Assembly: GCF_030551255.1 (NCBI RefSeq)
Contig: NZ_CP130630.1
Location: forward strand, 11,221,001-11,285,000
Direction: 5' to 3'
DNA length: 64,000 bases
DNA from: Streptomyces sp. NL15-2K
Lineage (GTDB): Bacteria; Actinomycetota; Actinomycetes; Streptomycetales; Streptomycetaceae
In this document: positions 44,307 to 54,545 of the stretch, in pieces
How positions within the stretch are numbered: position 1 is the first letter of the stretch
Layout: the number at the start of each line of letters is the position of its first letter
Position numbers and translations under genes: made by a program
The notes under the pieces: model-generated
Seen by the model: only the letters and a program-made list of their open reading frames with translations
Databases searched by the model: none
What the model was told of the DNA's origin: nothing

Positions 44307-46526
44307 TCAGAAAGTGGTCAGTTCGTAGAAGCCCCTGCCGAACGTCGCGGCCACCAGACGGTGGTGTCCCGCGTCGTACTCGATGTCGTCGACCGGCACC
44401 TGCGGCATGCCGCGTCCGAGGCGCAGCCAGCGGCCGCCGCCCGTGACGCTGGTGAACACGCCCTGGTCGGTGGCGAGGTACAGCAGGCCGCCCCGCGCGA
44501 CGACCAGGTCGTTGACGGGCGCCGCCGGGAGGTTGCCCGACAGGTTCCGCCAGTGCCTGCCTGCGTCGGTGCTGCCGTAGACGTGGGGGAGGGGCGAGCC
44601 GGAGCGGTAGGCGGAGTGGGTGGTCCAGACCCGGTTCGGGTTCTTCGGGTCCACCACCACACGGGTCACCCAGGGGCGCCCCTCGGCCAGCTTCGTCCAG
44701 GTCGCCCCGAGGTTCTTGGTGACCCAGACGCGGCCGTCGTCGGTGCCGGCGTACACGGTGCGTCCGTCGCCGGCCGGGGCGATGGAGGTGATGGTGCCGT
44801 AGTTGGCGTAGAGGGGATCGGAGCCCGGGCCGCCGGAGAGGTCGGGGCTGATGGGCTGCCAGGTCTCGCCGCCGTCCGTGGAGCGGTTGACGACCTCCGA
44901 GCCGTAGTAGAGGACCTTCGGGTCGCGCGGGTCGAAGACCACCGGCGTGAACCAGTTGCGGCGCTGGTACGTCGTCCGGTCGGCGAAGTAGGTGAGCGTG
45001 TCGCCGCCGTCGGTGGAACGGAAGCAGTTGCCGTACTGGTAGCAGGCGATGACGTCGTTCACGTCCGTCGGGTCGATCAGGTTCTCCTCGCCGTCGCCGC
45101 CGAGGTACTCGTTGAACTTCTCCCCGCCCCAGGAGCGCAGCGAGCCGTTGTCCTGGGCGCCGCCCGAGATCCTGGTGACGTCCTGCGGGCTGATCGCCGC
45201 GCTGTAGAGCTGCGTGTACGGCTGGTGGCGTGACTTGACCCAGCCGCCGTCGCCGCCGGAGTCGGAGCGGTAGACGCCGCCGTCGTTGCCGAGGTAGACC
45301 CGGCCGGGCCGGCGCGGGTCCCACACCATGGCGTGGTGGTCGACGTGCATGCTCGTGTCGTCGGCCGTCCAGGTGTCGCCGCCGTCCTTCGTGGTCAGGA
45401 GGGCGACCCCGGCCACGTGCACGTGCTCGGTGTCCCGCGGGTCGATCCACACCTTGCCGAACCACCAGCCGAAGCTGGACTGCGAGTCGGTGAGGGCCGG
45501 GTTGTCCGGTGTGCGCGTCCAGGTGTCGCCGCCGTCGGTGGAGCCGTAGAAGCCCTCGAAGGAGCCGCCGGCCTTGTTGACGATCGCGTAGAGCCGGTCG
45601 CCAGCGACGCCCAGGCCGATGCGTCCCACCTCCGCGCCCTGCGCGGGCAGGCCGCCGCCGAGCCGTTGCCAGCTCTCGCCGCCGTCCGTGGAGCGGAAGA
45701 CGCCGGAGCCCTCACCGCCGTACGTCCGCAGATCGGGGCGGCGGCGTTTGTCCCACAGCACGGCGTACATGCGGTCGCCGTCCAGCACGATCTCGGTGGC
45801 GCCGGTGAACTCGTTGGCGCCGGCGAGGATCCGCTCCCAGGTGGCGCCGCCGTCCTCCGAGCGGTACACGCCCCGGTCGCCGCCGCCGTTGTAGAGCGAT
45901 CCCGCGGCGGCGACGTAGATACGGCGGGGATCGGCGGGATCGATGGTGATGGCGCTGATCGCGCCGGAGTCGCGCAGGCCGATCGGTGTCCAGCTCCGGC
46001 CCCCGTCCTTGCTCCGGTACATCCCCGTGCCCTCGTACGTGATGCTCCCGCCGCCCGGATTGGGCTCACCGGTGCCGACGTACAGGGTGCCGTCCGGTGC
46101 GGTGGCGACCGCGCCCATGGCCTGCGTGAAGCTGTCGGGCCACACCGAGTGGAACGTGCCCCCGGCGTCGGTGCTGCGCCACAGCCCGCCGCTGGCGGCC
46201 GCCGCGTAGAGGGTGTCGGCGCGCTTCGGGTCGAGCGCGAGGGAGACGACGCGCCCGCCGATGTTGGTGGGGCCGACGCCCTTCCAACGCCCCCCGACGG
46301 TGGGCAGTTCGCGGGCCTGTGCCGCCGCGAGATCGTGGGCGTGGCGCGGAATCGACTCTCCCGGCACGGTCTTCTGGAGGTAGCGGTACTCCGCCGGGGC
46401 GGACGGACCGCGGACCGGCCGGTACACGTCCGTCGGCGGGGGAGGTGGTGCCGCGGCCGCCGGTGCCGTGAGGAGCGCGGCACCGGTGACCGTGGCGACA
46501 ACCAGCGAAAGCAGACCTCTGCCCAT
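44307..46526 (-). CDS. Secreted BNR/Asp-box repeat (sialidase-like beta-propeller) protein
   Basis: This roughly 739-residue exported protein has a signal peptide MGRGLLSLVVATV...APAAAAPPP. About ten Asp-box repeats follow (STDGGESW, SEDGGATW, SKDGGRSW, STDGGDTW and similar), giving two or more seven-bladed propellers as in VPS10/sortilin- and GH74-like folds. No canonical GH74 catalytic pair could be assigned, so an enzyme role is not claimed. ATG 46526 is chosen because it gives a standard signal peptide; upstream GTGs at 46550 and 46559 remain possible. It is monocistronic and divergent from htpG. Confidence 0.85.
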   Translation of the reverse strand: MGRGLLSLVVATVTGAALLTAPAAAAPPPPPTDVYRPVRGPSAPAEYRYLQKTVPGESIPRHAHDLAAAQARELPTVGGRWKGVGPTNIGGRVVSLALDPKRADTLYAAAASGGLWRSTDAGGTFHSVWPDSFTQAMGAVATAPDGTLYVGTGEPNPGGGSITYEGTGMYRSKDGGRSWTPIGLRDSGAISAITIDPADPRRIYVAAAGSLYNGGGDRGVYRSEDGGATWERILAGANEFTGATEIVLDGDRMYAVLWDKRRRPDLRTYGGEGSGVFRSTDGGESWQRLGGGLPAQGAEVGRIGLGVAGDRLYAIVNKAGGSFEGFYGSTDGGDTWTRTPDNPALTDSQSSFGWWFGKVWIDPRDTEHVHVAGVALLTTKDGGDTWTADDTSMHVDHHAMVWDPRRPGRVYLGNDGGVYRSDSGGDGGWVKSRHQPYTQLYSAAISPQDVTRISGGAQDNGSLRSWGGEKFNEYLGGDGEENLIDPTDVNDVIACYQYGNCFRSTDGGDTLTYFADRTTYQRRNWFTPVVFDPRDPKVLYYGSEVVNRSTDGGETWQPISPDLSGGPGSDPLYANYGTITSIAPAGDGRTVYAGTDDGRVWVTKNLGATWTKLAEGRPWVTRVVVDPKNPNRVWTTHSAYRSGSPLPHVYGSTDAGRHWRNLSGNLPAAPVNDLVVARGGLLYLATDQGVFTSVTGGGRWLRLGRGMPQVPVDDIEYDAGHHRLVAATFGRGFYELTTF

Positions 46527-46713
46527 GAAACCCCGTAACCCTTCCGTCACCCTGGCCACTTCGGACGCAACGACGTTACGCGAGAGGGGAGTTGAGCAGA
46601 AGAGGACCGCCGGCCGCTTCCGGAAGCCGGTGACTCTTCACCGACTTGGTGTTTTACAGTGACTGGGCGCCAGTCCGGCGACGACTCAGGGACCTGTGAG
46701 GTACACGCGAACC

Positions 46714-48621
<1,908 letters not shown>

Positions 48622-48665
48622 TTCGCGACAGCGCGCGGTGGAACGACGATTCGGGGCGCCCGCTC

Positions 48666-48683
48666 GTTCGGGGCGCCCCGAAC
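48666..48683. terminator. Palindrome downstream of htpG
   Basis: GTTCGGGGCGCCCCGAAC is a perfect 18-base palindrome 45 bases after the htpG stop, preceded by a partial copy (TTCGGGGCGCCC). It probably ends the htpG transcript, though a longer loop structure using the first copy is also possible. Confidence 0.5.
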
Positions 48684-48798
48684 CCCGTGTGCCGACGACA
48701 GCGGGCACACGTCGAACGAATCGAACGCGCCAACGGGGTCTCCAAAGTGGCGCAATCGAATGTTGCACCCCTGTTTCAAGGGGCGCAGGTTGGAAGTG

Positions 48799-48812
48799 CG
48801 GGAGCGCTCCCA
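48799..48812 (+). promoter_or_regulatory. CebR-type cellobiose-repressor operator
   Basis: CGGGAGCGCTCCCA matches the published streptomycete CebR box TGGGAGCGCTCCCA at 13 of 14 positions. It lies 61 bases upstream of the LPMO start. CebR represses cellulase genes until cellobiose or cellotriose is present. This places the LPMO in the cellulose regulon. Confidence 0.75.
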
Positions 48813-48873
48813 CGCGCGGCCCGCACCCAACCCCATACCCGCTGTCTCGGTAGACGGGAGAACGTGAATTGTC

Positions 48874-49545
48874 ATGAGCAGATCAAACCGGACCAAAGGA
48901 GTCCGCCCTCGCCCCACACTCGCTCTGAGCATGCTCGCCGCAGTGCTGCTCTGCCTGATCCCCTGGAGCGGCACCGCCGCCGCCCACGGCTCGGTCGTCG
49001 ACCCGGCATCCCGCAACTACGGCTGCTGGCTCCGGTGGGGATCCGACTTCCAGAACCCGGCCATGGAGCAGCAGGACCCCATGTGCTGGCAGGCGTGGCA
49101 GGACAACCCGAACGCCATGTGGAACTGGAACGGCCTGTACCGCAACGGCTCCGCCGGCAACTTCGAGGCGGTCGTCCCCGACGGGCAACTGTGCAGCGGC
49201 GGCCGGACAGAAGGCGGCCGGTACAACTCCCTGGACACCGTGGGCCCCTGGAAGACGACGGACGTCGGCAGCGACTTCACCGTGCGCCTGTACGACCAGG
49301 CCAGCCATGGCGCCGACTACTTCCTCGTCTACGTCACCCGGCAGGGCTTCGACCCCGCCACCCAGCCGCTGACCTGGGACGACCTCCAACTCGTCGCCAA
49401 AACGGGCCGCTACGCCCCCAGCCAGAACTACTCCATCGACGTGAGCACGTCTGGCCTCAGCGGCCGCCACGTCGTCTACACGATCTGGCAGGCGTCGCAC
49501 ATGGACCAGACGTACTTCCTGTGCAGTGACGTGAACTTCCGCTGA
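48874..49545 (+). CDS. AA10 lytic polysaccharide monooxygenase, secreted
   Basis: This 223-residue copper enzyme oxidatively cleaves cellulose or chitin chains outside the cell. The signal peptide ends TAAA and the mature protein starts with His38, the first ligand of the copper histidine brace (HGSVVDPASRNYGCW). The second His is probably in SHMDQTYFLC, with the axial aromatic residue just after. Cys residues allow disulfides. It is single-domain with no carbohydrate-binding module, giving a mature form of 186 residues. A CebR-type box upstream argues for cellulose as target, and a GH5 cellulase lies 10 kb away. A ribosome-binding site is weak (GGGAGA about 14 bases upstream). Confidence 0.93.
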   Translation: MSRSNRTKGVRPRPTLALSMLAAVLLCLIPWSGTAAAHGSVVDPASRNYGCWLRWGSDFQNPAMEQQDPMCWQAWQDNPNAMWNWNGLYRNGSAGNFEAVVPDGQLCSGGRTEGGRYNSLDTVGPWKTTDVGSDFTVRLYDQASHGADYFLVYVTRQGFDPATQPLTWDDLQLVAKTGRYAPSQNYSIDVSTSGLSGRHVVYTIWQASHMDQTYFLCSDVNFR

Positions 49546-49910
49546 GCCGGCGAATCCCGGCCAGCGGAAAAACTGGCAAACCTGCACACCGTTCACCAGT
49601 AAGTCGTAAGGAAACTGGACGGTGGCCACAGGTGCGCGGCTGCCGGACGTTTTGGTGGGGGAGTGTCCGTCTTGGACATCACGTGGCAACAGTTGAATGT
49701 GCCGCGTGGCGGCCATTCCCGTGAAGGAGTTGGTGAATTCGGTGACCGCGGTTTCACACCGGTGAAGCGCGGCGCCGGAACGTCTGCCGCATCGACGTCC
49801 GGAGACTGGCCGTATCCCCTGCGACGTGCTTCGATCCTCCGCATGGCGCGAGCCGCCGGGAACAGTTCCCGTTTCGGGAATTGGGCGAGGAACGCCATGG
49901 AGAATTACTC
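49546..49910. other. Intergenic region upstream of the RiPP-like gene
   Basis: This 365-base stretch is less GC-rich than its neighbours and holds no gene I can support. An open frame at 49663-49935 has mixed codon use and no family match visible. A TTGGAC at 49673-49678 could be a -35 element for the downstream small gene. Confidence 0.4.
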
Positions 49911-50171
49911 ATGCGAAAGGAACCGCGCGTCATGAACTTCATCCCCCAGGTGGAAACGGCCGAGATGGCCGACGCCGACCTCGACAACGTCTCCGGAGGT
50001 ATGGCGGGCGGCGCCTCGGGCGGTCTCACAGGCGGTCTCGCGGGCGGCGCCTCCGGCGGTCTCCTTCTCGACACTCCGTCGGCCGCCGTCGGCGCCGACC
50101 TCTGTGCCTTCCTCTCGGCCGAGGGCGGTGTCGTCGCGGCGGACGCGCACGTCCAGGTCGGCGCTCACTGA
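49911..50171 (+). CDS. Orphan double-glycine leader peptide, RiPP/lantipeptide-like precursor
   Basis: This 86-residue protein has a leader MRKEPRVMNFIPQVETAEM followed by ADADLDNVSGG, an acidic helix ending in the double-glycine cleavage motif typical of class II lantipeptide and bacteriocin leaders. The predicted core is Gly/Ala/Ser-rich with two near repeats (AGGASGGL at both ends of MAGGASGGLTGGLAGGASGG), then a hydrophobic acidic stretch with a single Cys (GADLCAFLSAEGG). ATG 49911 has GGAG 8 bases upstream; an internal ATG at 49932 gives MNFIPQVE. No modification enzyme, peptidase or C39 transporter gene is in the window, so processing would depend on factors elsewhere. It could instead be a self-associating surface or spore peptide. 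Confidence 0.7.
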   Translation: MRKEPRVMNFIPQVETAEMADADLDNVSGGMAGGASGGLTGGLAGGASGGLLLDTPSAAVGADLCAFLSAEGGVVAADAHVQVGAH

Positions 50172-50185
50172 CGAAGCGTGTCCCA

Positions 50186-50215
50186 CGGGCTCCGGATCAC
50201 CTGATCCGGGGCCCG
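50186..50215. terminator. Terminator hairpin after the RiPP-like gene
   Basis: CGGGCTCCGGATCA (50186-50199) pairs with TGATCCGGGGCCCG (50202-50215) around a 2-base loop, with one mismatch region. It lies 14 bases after the stop and between convergent genes. Confidence 0.7.
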
Positions 50216-51030
50216 CGGTGGTTCCGCGCACTGTCCCGGGCCGGCCGCAAGGAGTAGGTGCGGCCCTCGACTCCCCATTCACCCTCCGGCGGCTTCGATC
50301 CGGCATCGATCGCCCGGAGACTGGGCCGCCCGATGTGGGCGTAGACAAGTCGCCGTACGCCGAGCCGTACGGCCTGCTCGGCGACGGCCCGCACAGTGGC
50401 GTGGCCGCCCACGCCGCCCCGGAACCGTATCGGCCGGTCCCAGGCGGCGGCCTCGGCGAACATCAGGTCCGCCCCCGCGGCCCAGGCCGGGAACTCCCAC
50501 CAGGTCGCCGGCCTCGACGCGATAGCCGTAGGCGGGGTGGGACGTGTGGACCACGGGGAGGCAGCGCACCCGTACCTCGCCCAGGTCCAGGTCACCGGCG
50601 CGGATCGCCACGCCACGCTCGGCAGCGCTCCGGCGCAGCGCGGTCCGCAACTCCGCCTGCTCGTCGGTGACCAGCCAGCCCTTAGAGCTCCGAACAGAAT
50701 GGGAGCCCGGCTCGCGACGCCTGGCACGCACGCTCGCCGCGTTGCCGGAAGGCCCTAGTAGCTCCTCCCCCACTCTCGGCTTCGCTCGAGCGGGGGGACC
50801 CCCATCGAGGACCTTCCGGCGCCTTGCGATCGCACGCACCAGACGCCGCGAGCTGATCGGACTCCCATTCTGTTCGGAGCTCTAAGCCGCCCGGGCGGCG
50901 GTTCGGCGCCGGGTCCGCCGTCGAAGGCCGCACGGTGCCCGGCGTACCGCAGCAGCAGACCGGCCGGCGCGAACCGGGGCGAGTTCATCGCACCGACACC
51001 GAGCAGGGTCAGCCGCAGCGGGCGGTTCAT
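50197..51030 (-). pseudogene. Metallo-beta-lactamase-fold hydrolase, split by a MITE and frameshifted
   Basis: The start (MNRPLRLTLLGVGAMNSPRF, ATG at 51030) overlaps the CapA stop. The frame runs to PPPGRL and is cut at 50884 by the 198-bp element. Past the element the frame resumes as KGWLVTDEQAELRTAL and reaches VVHTSHPAYGYRVEAGDL. It then breaks again near 50490: the conserved WEFPAWAAGADLMFAEAA and HIGRPSLRAIDAG segments are in another frame. So at least two lesions are present, an insertion and a later indel with some missing residues. MBL relatives are zinc hydrolases; this copy is not expected to be functional. Confidence 0.8.
50685..50882. mobile_element. 198-bp MITE, copy 1
   Basis: Perfect 21-bp terminal inverted repeats (GAGCTCCGAACAGAATGGGAG and its complement, 50685-50705 and 50862-50882) enclose a mostly palindromic interior with no transposase. 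The dinucleotide TA flanks both ends (50683-50684, 50883-50884). Deleting the element with one TA restores an in-frame GRL-KGWLVTD junction in the MBL gene. The TA duplication suggests mobilisation by an IS630/Tc1-mariner-type transposase. It shares a 44-base core (50764-50807) with the 58753-59029 element. Confidence 0.85.
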
Positions 51031-52154
51031 GGGACGGCACCCGCGGCGGGCGGCACCAGCGCGATCGTGCCGTCGGACTCCAGCGTGAGACGTACGCCGG
51101 CGCTGACCCGGTCGACGGTCGCGTGCAGCCAGGCGGCGTCCTCCTGGGTGGCGGGCTCCAGCCGCATGCGCCGGGCACGCAGGGGCACCATGCGCAGCCC
51201 GGTCAGCCCGCCCGTGTCCGCCGCCACCGTGACGAGGTACATGATCCGGAGGTCGTCGCGGTACTCCTCGTAGCCGCCGATGCCCTCGTAGTCGTCGATG
51301 AAGTCGCCGCAGCCGTGCAGGATCAGCCGGTTCCGGTACACCTCGACGGGGCGGGGGTGGTGCGAGGAGTGCCCGTGGACGAGGTCGACGCCGCCGTCCA
51401 CCAGGGCGTGCGCGAAGCGGCGCTGGTCCCGGGGAACGAGGTATCCCCAGTTGGAGCCCCAGTGCACGGACACGACCGCGATGTCGCCCGCCCGCTTCTC
51501 CTGCCGCACCCGCCGCACCACCGCGTCGGCCGCGGTGAGGGACAGCTCGGGGACGTAGGCGACGCCGGGCAGGTCCGCGGTGGCCGCCCAGCCGGACGGG
51601 ACGCCGCTGGACCGTGCCCCGAGGGCGAAGACGAGCACACGGCCGCCGGTTCGGACAGGGACGGCCGCCGGCGCGTGTGCCTCGTCGGCGTCGCGACCCG
51701 CGCCGGCCACCCGCAGGCCCGCACGGCGCAGCGCGTCCAGTGTCTCCTCCAGGCCCGCCCGGCCGAAGTCCAGTACGTGGTTGTTGGCCAGGACACAGAC
51801 GTCGGGGCGGGCCACCGTGAGGGCGGGCAGGTTGGCCGGGTGCATGCGGTAGTGGACCGCCTTGCCGGGCGCGAACGCGTCACTGCCCGTGACGGACGTC
51901 TCGAGATTGACGATGCGGACGTCCGGCGCGGCCGCCTCCAGGACGCGCAGGGCCTCGCCCCACGGCCAGGACGGGTCGACGGGGGCCGGGATCGGCCCGT
52001 TGACCGACTCCGCCAGGCGCACGTACGACAGGGCGTCCGTGACGTAGTCCTCCCGCAGCGCCGGATCGCCGGGCCGCGCCAGGATCTGGTCGACGCCACG
52101 CCCGAGCATCACATCGCCGCACACGAACAGCGTCACCACGCCGCCGCCGGTCAT
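51027..52154 (-). CDS. CapA-family protein (poly-gamma-glutamate synthase-like phosphoesterase)
   Basis: This 375-residue protein has the CapA metallophosphoesterase-like fold: FVCGDVMLGRGVDQIL, VRIVNLETSVT, VCVLANNHVLDFGRAGLEETL, VVSVHWGSNWGYLV, and VDLVHGHSSHHPRPVEVYRNRLILHGCGDFIDDY. No signal peptide is seen, so a cytoplasmic role is possible. Such proteins are annotated as capsule biosynthesis but are often of unknown function. It overlaps the MBL pseudogene (ATGA), showing they once formed an operon. Confidence 0.92.
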   Translation of the reverse strand: MTGGGVVTLFVCGDVMLGRGVDQILARPGDPALREDYVTDALSYVRLAESVNGPIPAPVDPSWPWGEALRVLEAAAPDVRIVNLETSVTGSDAFAPGKAVHYRMHPANLPALTVARPDVCVLANNHVLDFGRAGLEETLDALRRAGLRVAGAGRDADEAHAPAAVPVRTGGRVLVFALGARSSGVPSGWAATADLPGVAYVPELSLTAADAVVRRVRQEKRAGDIAVVSVHWGSNWGYLVPRDQRRFAHALVDGGVDLVHGHSSHHPRPVEVYRNRLILHGCGDFIDDYEGIGGYEEYRDDLRIMYLVTVAADTGGLTGLRMVPLRARRMRLEPATQEDAAWLHATVDRVSAGVRLTLESDGTIALVPPAAGAVP

Positions 52155-52217
52155 ACCTCAACGGTACGAGCAGCGGCACGCGTGGCGCGCGCCGCCCGCA
52201 GGGCACCGCCGCCCCGG

Positions 52218-53024
52218 CTACGGCTTGATGCCCACCCCGGTCCACAGGCTGACCTCGGCGTCCGTGGCGGTGGGGACACCGTCCGGGCGCCAGCGGTGGC
52301 CGACGCTGATGCCGGGGTCGAGCAGGTCGAGCCCGTCGAAGAAGCGGGCGACGTCCTCGCGCGAGCGGAACCGCACCGGTGTGCCCGCGCCGGTGTAGAT
52401 GTCGGTGACCTTCTGCCAGGTGGCCGGGTCGAAGTCGGGCGTGCAGTGGCTCAGGGCCAGCGCGCTGCCCGAGGGAAGCGCGGCCAGCAGACGGTGCACT
52501 ATGCCGTACGGGTCCTGCGCGTCCGTGACGAAGTGCATGAGGGCGTTGAGCGACAGGGCCACCGGCCGGTCCAGGTCCAGGACCCCGGCCAGCTCGGGGG
52601 CGCCCAGCAGCGAGCCGGGGTCGTTGACGTCCGCCTCGATGTACGTGGTGCGGCCCTGGGGCGTGCTGCGCATCAGGCGCTCGGCGTACTTGAGGACGAG
52701 GGGGTCGTTGTCGGCGTAGACCACACGGGCGTCGGGGACCACGGACTGGGCCACCTGGTGCAGGTTCGGCTCGGTGGGGATGCCGGTGCCGATGTCCAGC
52801 CACTGGCGGATGCCGTGCTCCTGCGCGAGGACGCGGGTGGCGCGGTGCATGAAGGCGCGGTTCTCGCGGGCGCACACGAAGATGCCGGGGTAGGCCGCCG
52901 CGACGGTCTCGGCCGCCTTCTTGTCGACGTCGAAGTGGTCCTTGCCGCCGAGGTAGTAGTCGTACATCCGGGCGGAGTGGGGCCTGCTGGTGTCGATGTC
53001 CCGCGCGGCGTTCGTGTTGGTCAT
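52218..53024 (-). CDS. PF04672-type SAM-dependent methyltransferase
   Basis: This 268-residue protein belongs to the actinobacterial S-adenosyl methyltransferase family. It opens SARMYDYYLGGKDHFDVDKKAAE, with the SAM site QWLDIGTGIPTEPNLHQVAQ and DARVVYADNDPLVL. RPVALSLNALMHFVTDAQDP and FRSREDVARFFDGLDLLDPG are also typical. ATG 53024 follows AAGGGA. Substrate is unknown for the family. A paralogue with the same layout is at 56509. Confidence 0.92.
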   Translation of the reverse strand: MTNTNAARDIDTSRPHSARMYDYYLGGKDHFDVDKKAAETVAAAYPGIFVCARENRAFMHRATRVLAQEHGIRQWLDIGTGIPTEPNLHQVAQSVVPDARVVYADNDPLVLKYAERLMRSTPQGRTTYIEADVNDPGSLLGAPELAGVLDLDRPVALSLNALMHFVTDAQDPYGIVHRLLAALPSGSALALSHCTPDFDPATWQKVTDIYTGAGTPVRFRSREDVARFFDGLDLLDPGISVGHRWRPDGVPTATDAEVSLWTGVGIKP

Positions 53025-53108
53025 CCTGTCCCTTTCATTTTGGTGCGTGGGGGGTGTCGGGCAGGTCGTGGCCGGGGCGGGCTCGGGCCTTCCCGCTGGG
53101 GTCCGGGG

Positions 53109-53360
53109 TCAGCCGGCCGCCAGGTGGTCCGCGAGGCCCCGCTTGACTCCCGCGAGGAACGCGGCGATCTCCTCGGGGGTGTAGATCAGCGCGGGACCGG
53201 CGGGATCGGTCGACTGCCGCAGGGCCACGCGGCCGTCGGCGAGCTGCTTGGTCTGCACGCACTGGCCCCCGTTGGGACCGCTCCACGGAGACTCCCAGCC
53301 GTGATCGCCGAGGTCCGAGGCGGGCATCCCGTTGTAGACGTGGCCGTCGATGGTCGTCAT
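53109..53360 (-). CDS. DUF397 domain protein
   Basis: This 83-residue protein has the DUF397 pattern GWESPWSGPNGGQCVQTKQLADGRVALRQSTDP and PALIYTPEEIAAFLAGVK. The family is confined to actinomycetes and almost always follows an XRE regulator, as here: its ATG overlaps the regulator stop. Such pairs are linked to developmental control (for example the BldB/WhiJ group), probably as toxin-antitoxin-like or regulator-effector pairs. Confidence 0.92.
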   Translation of the reverse strand: MTTIDGHVYNGMPASDLGDHGWESPWSGPNGGQCVQTKQLADGRVALRQSTDPAGPALIYTPEEIAAFLAGVKRGLADHLAAG

Positions 53361-54232
53361 GAGTACTCCTTGCGCATGCGGTGAAGGAGTGCCCTGCTGT
53401 CGGCGTCCGAGGTCAGCAGGGACATGCGGTTGTGGGCCTCCAGATGGGCCGCGACGTCGGAGCGCTGGTCCAGGTACATGGCACCGGAGAGGATCTCGCT
53501 GTAGACGATGTCGGGCAGCTCGGGCTCCTCGAACCGGAAGTAGGTGAACGGGGCGCACGCGCCGACGTGGGCGCCCGCGGTGAACGGCACGATGTCGACG
53601 CTGACGTGCTCGAGTTCCGAGACCTCCAGGAGCCGGTCGATCTGCCCCCGCATGACCTCCGGGCCGCCCACCACCCGGTGCAGTACGGCTTCCTCCATCA
53701 CCACCCACAGCGTGGGGGCGGCGGATCTCTCCAGCAGTCCCTGGCGGCGCAGCCGCAGATCCACGCGTCGCTGAAGGTCCTCGTCACTGTCGTTGGGGAA
53801 GCCCCCGCGCAGGACTCCGCGCGCGTACTGGGGGGTCTGCAGCAGCCCCGTGACGTAGTGGGACTCATAGGTGCGCAGGGTCTTGGCACCGGTCTCCAGG
53901 CTCACGTAACCGCTGAACCAGTTCGGCAGCACATCGCGGTACGTGTGCCACCAGCCGGGCTCGTTGGCCCGCTCGGCGAGGTCGACGAACTCGTCGATCT
54001 CCTGCTGCTCGGCCCCGTAGGTCTGCAGCAGCTTCTCCACGTAGAGGGGCTTGAGGCCGACCTCCGCCTTCTCCAGGCGGCGGATGGTCAGGGGCTTGAC
54101 CCGCAGGGCCCTGGCCGCGTCCTCCAGCGACGCGCCCGCACCCTGCCGCCGCTCCTGCAGCCGCCGGCCGAGGATCATGCGCAGAACGGTGGGCGCACTG
54201 GTGCTGCCCGTGCCCGAACGGCCTTCGCTCAC
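53357..54232 (-). CDS. XRE-family regulator with DUF5753 domain
   Basis: This 291-residue WhiJ-like regulator has an N-terminal helix-turn-helix (GASLEDAARALRVKPLTIRRLE) and a long C-terminal DUF5753-type domain containing ETGAKTLRTYESHYVTGLLQTP and HVSVDIVPFTAGAHVG. GTG 54232 has AGGAGG 6 bases upstream. It is cotranscribed with DUF397 and divergent from the HATPase gene. Confidence 0.92.
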   Translation of the reverse strand: MSEGRSGTGSTSAPTVLRMILGRRLQERRQGAGASLEDAARALRVKPLTIRRLEKAEVGLKPLYVEKLLQTYGAEQQEIDEFVDLAERANEPGWWHTYRDVLPNWFSGYVSLETGAKTLRTYESHYVTGLLQTPQYARGVLRGGFPNDSDEDLQRRVDLRLRRQGLLERSAAPTLWVVMEEAVLHRVVGGPEVMRGQIDRLLEVSELEHVSVDIVPFTAGAHVGACAPFTYFRFEEPELPDIVYSEILSGAMYLDQRSDVAAHLEAHNRMSLLTSDADSRALLHRMRKEYS

Positions 54233-54545
54233 GCCCTACCTCCTGAGGGGTGTCACCCGTACGAGTCTGACAGCGACTTGATGACGCCACCAGACGGATA
54301 CCGGCTAGCTGAAATTATCAGGCAGCTGGTTGCAGCATGAACACAGGTGCGAGCATAGTTACTTGTGTGAATCGTCCCGCCACACGCGAGCCGCTTCATC
54401 GCCGACGCCCCATGCCCCCACATGAGAGTTGGCGCGCACCGACGTTCAAGACGTGGATCTGTCCGGAACACCCCTCCCTCACAGGCCCGTTGCCGACCTT
54501 CCCCCCTCTCCCGGCTGCGCCCGCCCCCCACGGAAGGCGAACACC
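54233..54545. promoter_or_regulatory. Divergent control region between XRE and HATPase genes
   Basis: No gene is supported in these 313 bases. An AT-richer part near 54290-54370 carries a possible plus-strand promoter, TTGCAG at 54330-54335 and CATAGT at 54354-54359 with an 18-base spacer. The rest is GC-rich leader. Confidence 0.35.

Noticed and set aside
44307..46526. BNR-repeat protein as a GH74 xyloglucanase or sialidase
   Set aside because: Asp-boxes are structural; I could not place catalytic residues of either family.
49663..49935. 90-codon open frame before the RiPP-like gene
   Set aside because: Mixed codon use, no ribosome-binding site or family pattern, and it overlaps the better supported start at 49911.
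50755..51030. Apparent 91-residue MBL-like protein ending in the MITE
   Set aside because: Its last 40 residues are element sequence; it is the truncated front of the split pseudogene and not an independent gene.
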